Shown piece after piece: positions 57,293 through 64,000 of a stretch of DNA of 64,000 nt. The notes under the pieces are model-generated. The model was not told the DNA's origin and did not search any database. It saw only the letters and a program-made list of their open reading frames with translations. This stretch comes from Mesotaenium endlicherianum (Eukaryota > Streptophyta > Zygnematophyceae > Zygnematales > Mesotaeniaceae). The position numbers and the translations under genes were made by a program. The first letter of the stretch is position 1; the number at the start of each line of letters is the position of its first letter. The DNA is taken from assembly GCA_009602735.1 (NCBI GenBank), contig WELA01012532.1:1-64000 (forward strand). The letters run 5' to 3'.

Positions 57293-58013
57293 TGTAATGA
57301 ATCAGTATATTAGTGGATATAATATTCATTTAAACATAATAGTTAATTAAGTTCAGCCTGCTGAACTTTAGTTAATAGTCAGTCTGCTGGACTTTACATA
57401 ATTATCAGTTTGCTGACTCAGTCAAAAGCAGCAGGCTGAAAGTCCATATAAGTCAGCTTGCTGACACATTCTTTGACAGCAAGCTGACTTCCGTACTCGA
57501 TAGCAGCGAACTGCCTTGATATGCATCTAAGTGCGATATGCTAGATGAATAGCCAGATGACATCCCTATGATGGATGGCTATTCGGGATGATGGGAGATG
57601 GCGGTGGATTTGGTTAACCGAGGTCCTACCAACGTGGTTAACTCCCGGGTAGGCGGTGCCATCGCACTGACCGTTGAACAGTAAACTCATTCCATGTACA
57701 TATGCTAGGCATTGCTCTCGAGTTCGGCATTCGGAAACGAGGCCAACTCTCTTGTACAGCTTACTGAGAGAGATCTGAATCCAAGGCGAGAAGCCATTGA
57801 TACGCACTGTCTTCTAACCTTGCTTATGTATGAGTTTACTGATTTGCATTATTGATGCTAGTTTACTCTCATTTGACTGACGAGTATTATTCACTGCTAG
57901 TGCGTTGTCCTTTTGCCGTTAAACGGTTAACGGAAAGTACCATAAAGATTACTTGCTGATATAAAGATCTTTATTAATTGTTGATCGCCTATTTTGTGAG
58001 ACGATTCATTTCA
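57293..58013 (+). repeat. Family A1 5' LTR
   Basis: It is 721 bp, from TGTAATGAATCAG to ACGATTCATTTCA. Near its start (57350-57488) is a cluster of short inverted repeats of the form TCAGC-NN-GCTGA. The primer-binding site follows at 58015. Confidence 0.95.
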
Positions 58014-58014
58014 G

Positions 58015-58026
58015 TGGTATCGGAGT
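58015..58026 (+). other. Primer-binding site (one altered base)
   Basis: TGGTATCGGAGT follows the LTR. The last base is T where the other copies have C. A second, unaltered copy (TGGTATCGGAGC) lies in the duplicated leader at 58172-58183. Confidence 0.7.
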
Positions 58027-58046
58027 GATTATCACAGTCTTCTTTG

Positions 58047-58204
58047 TATGGTAAGGACAAGATCTCAAACTAGCAACTCCCGAGACATGGAGAACCAGGA
58101 TAACGAGAATGTCGAAAACCAGGCGGAAAGCCATATAGCCATATAGCCATATATAAGTCGATTCATTTCAGTGGTATCGGAGCAGTTATCACAGTCTTCT
58201 TTGT
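58047..58204 (+). pseudogene. Displaced gag start and duplicated leader
   Basis: The original gag ATG at 58047 reads [20 protein letters not shown] and so on for about 30 codons, then runs into three CCATATAG units and a stop. From about 58155 the end of the LTR (AAGTCGATTCATTTCA), the primer-binding site and the leader are repeated up to a new ATG at 58205. That ATG is fused to a later point in gag. Confidence 0.85.
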
Positions 58205-59569
58205 ATGGTAGCGGATACTGCAGCTAGGGAGGCTGCAGATGAGGCAGCTGCTATTGCCTCAATCGCAGCCCAGCAAGCTGAGGAGGAGATAGCCAGACTA
58301 GAAGCTGAACAAGTAGCAAAGGCCGCTGAAGATATACAAAGGAGGGAAGGACAGCCAGCTGACGAGCGCACTGTTGAAGAACTTATGGCATCAAGGGCCA
58401 ATGTTCTGAACCCACCTCCTGCCGTACAACTCAATGTACCCCTAGGTCAAATACGTGACCGGCTGAATGCGGCAGGAATTGCTGCTGCAGGAGCAAGAGG
58501 GATTGTTGAGGACACTACTCAGCGAGTAGATGCCAATGCTGCTGCTGCATTTGCTAATCTACCACCCCAAAATGTAGACTTGGGAGCATTGTTCGTTCAG
58601 ATGCAGTCGCAAATGGCGACCATGTATCAGTCCCAGCAGGAGGACAAAAGAATCATAATGTCCCTACTCCGGGACAGAGACCAACTGGGGTCTCACACCA
58701 CTAGTGGTGGTGGCCGAGGGCCTAGTAAGCCCAAGCCGAAACCTCCCCAGGACTATGATCCTGAGGGAAACAGAAAATATTACCTGATCAAGTTTCTCGC
58801 GGATGTTGAGCAGTGGCTGGAGAACTACCCAGAACTGCAAGATTACGAGAAGGTCAGGCACACCGGTGCGCTACTGAAAGGCAGTGCCGCAGACTGGTGG
58901 CTTTACTGGAAGGAAGAGCGTAAGGCTCGGCAACTCGGTGACCCTACGTGGGTAGAGTTTGTCGAGAAGTTGCATGAGAAGTTTGATGTCATCAACCAGC
59001 AGGAGAAAGCTATCTATGCGATGATCTCCCTGACACTGAAGCAGACCACTTCAGTTGCTGAGTTTGCTCAAAAGTTCCAAGAGAACATGATGAAGCAGCC
59101 TGATTTGCCAGAACGGTATAGGATAGCATACTTCAGGTATGGCTTGAAATCCGAGGTCTCTGGTCATTTTGCTGAGAAAAAGTATGAGAAACTGGCTGAC
59201 TTGATCCAGGATGCTGACGCCTGGGATCAGCAGCAGTTCAATCACAAGCGCCAGAGTAACGCTTTGGTGTCTAAGATTGTCAAAAAGCCCCACGGTTCCT
59301 ACAATGCAGTTGAAGGAGACCAGGCTGAGGATAATCAGGGTGATGAATATGAGTATGAGTACAATGCTATTCAGTCTAGAGGTAGAGGTGGTCCCTCTCG
59401 AGGTGGCTATGGAAGGGGTGGTGGTAGGACTAAGCCGAGACCAGCCTCAGCAAAATCTACTTGCTACCATTGTCAGCAGAAAGGCCACTACAGAGAACAG
59501 TGTCCGGTCAAGCACCTGCCTAAGGTCGAGAGAAAAGACCAGCCTTTAAAAGACAGCAACAGTCAGTAA
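58205..59569 (+). CDS. Family A1 Gag, N-terminally shortened
   Basis: It has 454 residues, starting [20 protein letters not shown]. The first ~38 residues of the normal Gag are missing. The start codon is the original gag ATG with its leader context, joined to codon ~39. The rest, including the Gag domain, RGG box and CCHC knuckle [14 protein letters not shown], is essentially identical to the copy at 52290-53768. It may still be functional. Confidence 0.9.
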   Translation: MVADTAAREAADEAAAIASIAAQQAEEEIARLEAEQVAKAAEDIQRREGQPADERTVEELMASRANVLNPPPAVQLNVPLGQIRDRLNAAGIAAAGARGIVEDTTQRVDANAAAAFANLPPQNVDLGALFVQMQSQMATMYQSQQEDKRIIMSLLRDRDQLGSHTTSGGGRGPSKPKPKPPQDYDPEGNRKYYLIKFLADVEQWLENYPELQDYEKVRHTGALLKGSAADWWLYWKEERKARQLGDPTWVEFVEKLHEKFDVINQQEKAIYAMISLTLKQTTSVAEFAQKFQENMMKQPDLPERYRIAYFRYGLKSEVSGHFAEKKYEKLADLIQDADAWDQQQFNHKRQSNALVSKIVKKPHGSYNAVEGDQAEDNQGDEYEYEYNAIQSRGRGGPSRGGYGRGGGRTKPRPASAKSTCYHCQQKGHYREQCPVKHLPKVERKDQPLKDSNSQ

Positions 59570-59586
59570 TCCAGTCTACTGACTGT
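59545..59586 (+). promoter_or_regulatory. Candidate -1 ribosomal frameshift signal (second A1 copy)
   Basis: The heptamer T TTA AAA (59545-59551), a 7-nt spacer, and the stem ACAGTCAGTA (59559-59568) with TACTGACTGT (59577-59586) have the same geometry as on the other strand at 52273-52314. The gag stop TAA is at 59567-59569 and the pol frame is open from 59524. Confidence 0.8.
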
Positions 59587-62500
59587 GAGGATGCTAGAGA
59601 TAGTGAGTCGTCACTAGCTGCCCTCGTAGCAGGTATTATGGGTCCTGCTGAACTGGATTCACTATGCATGCCTGACAAACAGATAAAGGAGACCATCAGT
59701 AATATAGACGTCCAGAGAGTGCACACTCTGGATGCTCTTGTTCCACCTGATGTCCAACATTTCTTTGCTACGTCAGGAGAACAATGCGAAAGTCAGGAAA
59801 AGACAGTCCCCCCTATCCTACTGCATTGCATGATTGCAGGTAGGAAGGTGAGGGCATTTGTTGACGGAGGGGCGTCACATACTTTTATTCACAAGGACTT
59901 AGTTAAGCGGCTAAGGCTGCCTACTGTCACCCAAGGGAATAGAAAAATATTCCTTGGAGATGCCTCAAGTATCCCGGGAGGAGTTATAACCAAGCCTATT
60001 GAGGTCCAGTTAGGTTCTGGCATTGCAGTTCTAACTGAAACGCTTACATTTGAGGTACTCAACACTGGCTTTTATGATCTCGTGCTAGGCAGGTCCTGGC
60101 TTAATAGACATCAAGCTGAAGTGTGTTGGAGCAGAGGTACAGTTAAAGTGAGAGGAGCCAGTGATGGGCAGACTGACTTGGCACCCACCAGTGCTCTTCC
60201 TCTTGTCCTGTGTGGATGGCAAATGAAGGAAAAGAAGAGGCTTCCAGAAGGATGCAAGTTGCTGAATGCAATGGAGTTCGTCAAAAGCTGGAACCAGAAG
60301 GAAGACAGAATGTTCTGTCTGCTGCTAAGAGAGGTACCTCCTCAACCTGAAGAAGTGGTTGAGAAAAAGGTAAGCCCTCCGGAGCACCCTACTGCTGCAA
60401 AAATTGTTGCTCAGTACACTGATGTATTTAATATGCCTCCAGGACTACCCCCTAAGAGGGAAGTAGATCATAGGATTGATCTATTACCTGGGAGTCAGCC
60501 ACCTTGGCAACGCACGTATGGCTTGTCTTATGTGGAGAGCGAGGAGTTGAAAACACAGATTGCAGAGCTTGAGGAAAATGGTTATATTTCTCCCAGTAAA
60601 TCACCTTACGGCGCACCCATCCTATTTGTTAAGAAAAAGGATGGCAGTATGCGGATGTGTGTGGATTACAGAGCCCTGAACAGAATTACAGTAAAGAACA
60701 AGTATGCTTTACCCAGAATCGAGGACTTGCTTGATACCCTGTCTGGCGCTAAGGTGTTCAGTAAGATAGATCTCAAGAGTGGTTATCATCAAATCAGAAT
60801 TGCTGAGGGGGATGAACACAAGACTGCTTTCCGCACACGTTATGGACACTATGAGTTCAACGTGATGCCATTTGGACTGACTAATGCTCCTGCTACCTTC
60901 ATGGGTGCTATGAATGACATTTTCAGACCTTATTTGGATAAGTTTGTGCAAGTTTTCCTGGATGATATTTTAATTTTCTCTAAAGATGAAGCTCAGCACA
61001 CTGAACACTTAAAGAAAGTGCTGGACACTCTGCGGAAAAATCACTTGTATGCTAAAATGAGCAAGTGTGATTTCTTTAAGGAAAGTATTGAATTCTTAGG
61101 CCACGTTGTCAGTAAAGAGGGCATCAGTGTGGATCCTAAGAAAGTCCAGACCATAAGGGACTGGCCAGTACCACAGTCTGTCTCTGAAGTTAGATCCTTC
61201 CTCGGGTTGGCTAACTACTATAGGAGATTTATTGAGAATTATTCCACAAAGGCCAGTAAACTGACTGACCTTACTAAGAAAGACATCGGGTATGTGTGGG
61301 GGGAAGAGCAGCAGGCTGCCTTCCAGACCCTTAAAGATGCCCTTTGTTCTGCCCCAGTGCTAGCCGTGTATGACCCCAGCAAACCGGTGCAGGTGGTTAC
61401 TGATGCCTCTGATTTTGCCATGGGTGCTATTTTGTTGCAGCCTGCTGACAAAACCACAAAGGATGGTAAGGTACGGCAGGAGTGGCATCCTGTGTTGTAT
61501 GAGTCTATGAAATTTAATCCAGCGGAGATTAATTACTCAGTGCATGATAAAGAGCTGCTAGCTATCATTCATGTACTCAAACAGTGGAGAGCATACTTAC
61601 ATGGTAAAGCTTTTAAGGTGATTACAGATCATCTAGCTCTGACCCACTTTCAGAAGAAGTCCAAGCTGTCGAGGAGGGAGAACCGCTGGAGCCAGATGCT
61701 GGAGCAGTTCCAAGTCCAGATCGACTACAAACCAGGGAAGTTGAATCCTGCTGATGCACTCTCTAGAAGACCTGACTTGCAAGAAAGGAACTTTAGTCAG
61801 CATGCTGTAGATAAAGTCCTGTGTGCACTCACTTCACTAAAGGTGAAAAAGTCCTTCCTTGAACAACTTAGGAAAGCCTACCTTTCTGACCCAACATTTG
61901 AGCCCAGCCCCACTACTGGTGTGTGTCGTGCTACTGCACTCGGGTATAAGCTCAAGGGAGGGGTCTGGGTGACTGAAACCACTTCAGGCAGGCTGAAGCT
62001 GGTCATTCCTAATAATTTGGAAATAAGGTCTCTCTTACTGAGTCAAGCTCATGACAGTCTCCTGGGTGGACATTTGGGGCAGGCCAAAACTGTTGGCAAA
62101 CTGGCAAAACATTATCATTGGGAGGGGTTACCCCGGGAGGTCTTGAAATATGTCAAGTCCTGTGACCAGTGTCAGAGAAATAAGTCTCGGCACACACCAC
62201 CCGGAGGTCTCTTGCAACCGCTACCCATCCCAGCGGGACGCTGGGAAACTATATCCATGGACTGGGTGGTCTCACTACCAAGAACTGCCAACGGGCATGA
62301 TTCAATACTGGTAGTCGTGGATAAACTGACAAAAATGGTCATTTTTATCCCCACAACTGTCAAAGTGACTGCACTCGAAACAGCGAGACAGTTTTACAAC
62401 CATGTAGTATGCCAACATGGGCTCCCTTCTAATATCATCTCAGACAGAGACTCAAAATTCACCTCTAAGTTCTGGAGAGCTTTAATGGGGTTAATGGGAG

Positions 62501-63354
62501 TCAAACAGCTGCTCAGCACAGCAAACCACCCTCAGACTGATGGGCAGACTGAAAGAACTAACCGAGTTCTGCAGGAGGTGCTGAGAGCATATATTAACCA
62601 AAAACAAGATAATTGGGATGACCTGTTGCCTCAAATTCAGTTTGCGGTCAACAGTGCGGTGCACGCGTCAACGGGCAAAACTCCTTTTGAACTCAGCCTG
62701 GGTAGAGTCCCTAAGTCTCCTCTAGATGTGCTAGGGGAATCTTTAACTCACCCTGAAGGGATTGACAACCCGGTCTCCCTCCAGTTAACTCAGGAGTTTG
62801 CTGACACCCTGTCAGAAGTCCAACGAAACTTGCACACGGCCCAAGAAAACCAACAAAAATACGCTAATCAACACCGTCGGGAACTGACATTTTCCAAGGG
62901 GGATTTAGTCAAACTGCATTCTCAGCACCTGTACCTCCCTGGTGTGGTCAAGAAAAAGCTTGGCCCTGTCTGGGTCGGTCCATATTCGGTGGTCCGTCGT
63001 GTCGGTCAGAATGCTTACAAACTGAACATGTCAGCTGAATACAAGGGGCACCCGGTCTTTAATGTCTCCTTCCTGGAACCGTACATCAAAGGTGATACAC
63101 TGTTCACAGGTCGGTTCCCTGTCCAACCGGGACCGGTCCCCGCTGTCCGGGACGGCGACCCTGAGGAATATGAGGTCGATGAGATTTTAGACGCTCGCTC
63201 GGTCCGTCGATCGTCTAAATATGTCATGAAATACCTCATTCGATGGAAGGGTTACGATGCCTCTGGGGACACTTGGGAGTTTAAGGACCACTTGACCAAT
63301 GCCAAAGGGGCGTTGACACGGTTCCACCTTCGGGCCGCTGGAGTCCCTCCATAA
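59551..63354 (+). CDS. Family A1 Pol polyprotein with chromodomain (second copy)
   Basis: It has 1,238 residues from the ATG at 59638, with the frame open upstream to 59524. It matches the polyprotein at 48505-52221 with a single clear residue change (SYVESEE instead of SYLESEE). Protease, RT, RNase H, integrase and chromodomain motifs are all present. Given the frameshift module at 59545, it is most likely translated as a Gag-Pol fusion. Confidence 0.95.
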   Translation, partial: RQQQSVIQSTDCEDARDSESSLAALVAGIMGPAELDSLCMPDKQIKETISNIDVQRVHTLDALVPPDVQHFFATSGEQCESQEKTVPPILLHCMIAGRKVRAFVDGGASHTFIHKDLVKRLRLPTVTQGNRKIFLGDASSIPGGVITKPIEVQLGSGIAVLTETLTFEVLNTGFYDLVLGRSWLNRHQAEVCWSRGTVKVRGASDGQTDLAPTSALPLVLCGWQMKEKKRLPEGCKLLNAMEFVKSWNQKEDRMFCLLLREVPPQPEEVVEKKVSPPEHPTAAKIVAQYTDVFNMPPGLPPKREVDHRIDLLPGSQPPWQRTYGLSYVESEELKTQIAELEENGYISPSKSPYGAPILFVKKKDGSMRMCVDYRALNRITVKNKYALPRIEDLLDTLSGAKVFSKIDLKSGYHQIRIAEGDEHKTAFRTRYGHYEFNVMPFGLTNAPATFMGAMNDIFRPYLDKFVQVFLDDILIFSKDEAQHTEHLKKVLDTLRKNHLYAKMSKCDFFKESIEFLGHVVSKEGISVDPKKVQTIRDWPVPQSVSEVRSFLGLANYYRRFIENYSTKASKLTDLTKKDIGYVWGEEQQAAFQTLKDALCSAPVLAVYDPSKPVQVVTDASDFAMGAILLQPADKTTKDGKVRQEWHPVLYESMKFNPAEINYSVHDKELLAIIHVLKQWRAYLHGKAFKVITDHLALTHFQKKSKLSRRENRWSQMLEQFQVQIDYKPGKLNPADALSRRPDLQERNFSQHAVDKVLCALTSLKVKKSFLEQLRKAYLSDPTFEPSPTTGVCRATALGYKLKGGVWVTETTSGRLKLVIPNNLEIRSLLLSQAHDSLLGGHLGQAKTVGKLAKHYHWEGLPREVLKYVKSCDQCQRNKSRHTPPGGLLQPLPIPAGRWETISMDWVVSLPRTANGHDSILVVVDKLTKMVIFIPTTVKVTALETARQFYNHVVCQHGLPSNIISDRDSKFTSKFWRALMGLMGVKQLLSTANHPQTDGQTERTNRVLQEVLRAYINQKQDNWDDLLPQIQFAVNSAVHASTGKTPFELSLGRVPKSPLDVLGESLTHPEGIDNPVSLQLTQEFADTLSEVQRNLHTAQENQQKYANQHRRELTFSKGDLVKLHSQHLYLPGVVKKKLGPVWVGPYSVVRRVGQNAYKLNMSAEYKGHPVFNVSFLEPYIKGDTLFTGRFPVQPGPVPAVRDGDPEEYEVDEILDARSVRRSSKYVMKYLIRWKGYDASGDTWEFKDHLTNAKGALTRFHLRAAGVPP

Positions 63355-63590
63355 CTGTCATTTCAGTTGACACGGGAAGGTGACAGGCGGTCCTGTCTCC
63401 ATTTAAGTTGGAGGGGAAAATATATGACAGTTAGTGAGCGAGAGCGATAAAAACACACTCATACGTTTATGTGTAGCGCATCGCAACTACGTCAACTTTT
63501 AGCAATCATCCTGTAAGGTAAACAGCAGCGAAGCCACTATACTAAATACTAACATACTTCCTGCAATCCCTATGACAAAGGTCCATATCC

Positions 63591-63621
63591 TACTAACTTG
63601 TGCCCTGGTTACATGTGCAGG
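63591..63621 (+). promoter_or_regulatory. Candidate 3' splice site before ORF3 (second copy)
   Basis: TACTAAC at 63591-63597 and ACATGTGCAG ending at 63620 precede the ORF3 ATG at 63622. The branch-point A to AG distance is about 24 nt. Confidence 0.55.
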
Positions 63622-64000
63622 ATGGCGCCCACCACACAAAAGGAGGACAGAAAGCGCAAGGCAGAAGAAGCCAGGAGGACAATGGAGCAATACCAGAAGG
63701 AGCTGGCGGCGACGTCCCTCACCAGGAGAGAACAAGAAAGGGTCCGCAAACAACAAGAGGCGGCAGAAGAGGCACAGAGGAAGAAGGATCAGGAAGCGGA
63801 AAACCTCAGGAAGGCTGAGGAGGAGAGACAGAAGAAACAGCAAGAAGAAGCGGCAGCGGCAGAAGAGGAGAAAAGAAAAAAGATTGAAGCGGACAGACAG
63901 AAGAGCTTGGCCACTTACAGGTATACTGTGGTGGGTGGCCAAAACTTCGATAACCTGAAGGAAGCATTGCTGGCAGCCCAGGAGATCAACAGGCTGGAAC
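63622..64000 (+). CDS. ORF3 of family A1 (partial, runs off the window)
   Basis: This is the first 126 or so codons of ORF3: MAPTTQKEDRKRKAEEARRT, the K/E/Q-rich helical region and the start of the globular part (TYRYTVVGGQNFDNL). It is nearly identical to the copy at 46561-48237. Confidence 0.9.
   Translation, partial: MAPTTQKEDRKRKAEEARRTMEQYQKELAATSLTRREQERVRKQQEAAEEAQRKKDQEAENLRKAEEERQKKQQEEAAAAEEEKRKKIEADRQKSLATYRYTVVGGQNFDNLKEALLAAQEINRLE

Larger units (their letters stand above)
57293..64000 (+). mobile_element. Second family A1 chromovirus, cut by the window end
   Basis: It is in inverted orientation to 45729-54523 and almost identical over gag, pol and ORF3. The 5' LTR is 57293-58013. 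The leader carries a rearrangement that deletes the gag N-terminus and duplicates the LTR-end/primer-site/leader segment. Pol is intact. ORF3 runs off the end. Confidence 0.95.

Noticed and set aside
1-64000. Search for tRNA, rRNA, CRISPR arrays and bacterial-type operons
   Set aside because: None was recognised. The direct repeats present are LTRs, microsatellites or element-internal arrays.

Overview
This is a eukaryotic nuclear window dominated by LTR retrotransposons. It has an island of intron-containing host genes at about 26.2-35.4 kb. The host genes are an Obg-family GTPase (minus), an RRP15-like ribosome-biogenesis protein (plus) and a BES1/BZR1-type transcription factor (minus). BES1/BZR1 proteins are restricted to the green plant lineage and best known from streptophytes. 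Together with the large load of chromodomain Ty3/gypsy elements and a DIRS-like fragment, this points to a streptophyte. A charophyte alga such as Chara is my best guess, but that is inference and not shown by the sequence.

Layout. (1) 1-25.2 kb is a stack of nested, mostly dead elements: the end of a family A LTR, a DIRS-like reverse transcriptase fragment, a 3' portion of a minus-strand family A element, a family C chromovirus (minus, 5' truncated), a family B chromovirus (minus), and a full-length but decayed plus-strand family A element (subfamily A2) inserted into the gag of another minus-strand A2 element. (2) 25.2-25.7 kb is a probable 5' part of the DIRS-like element. (3) 26.2-35.4 kb holds the host genes. 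Obg and RRP15 are divergently arranged with about 0.4 kb between start codons. (4) 35.4-37.8 kb is unassigned. (5) 37.8-54.9 kb is an old plus-strand family A element split twice: a family B element (503-bp LTRs) lies in its 5' LTR with a perfect CTGCT target duplication, and an apparently intact minus-strand family A1 element (8.8 kb) lies in its gag with a perfect CTCAG duplication. (6) 54.9-57.3 kb holds an LTR fragment, a segment bounded by 135-bp direct repeats, and a GC-rich island. (7) 57.3-64 kb is a second, nearly identical A1 element on the plus strand, cut by the window end.

How the elements work. Family A encodes Gag (coiled coil, RGG box, CCHC knuckle), a Pol polyprotein (protease, RT, RNase H, integrase, chromodomain) and a third ORF after Pol. 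That third ORF has a branch-point and acceptor signal just upstream of its ATG, as if it were made from a spliced subgenomic RNA. In families A and B, Pol lies in the -1 frame relative to Gag. Each overlap has a canonical slippery heptamer followed at 7-10 nt by a perfect hairpin, a strong candidate -1 ribosomal frameshift signal. The unexplained third ORF and these frameshift modules are the most interesting features.

Exon models for the three host genes were assembled by hand from splice signals and reading phase. All phases close, but no transcript data were available.
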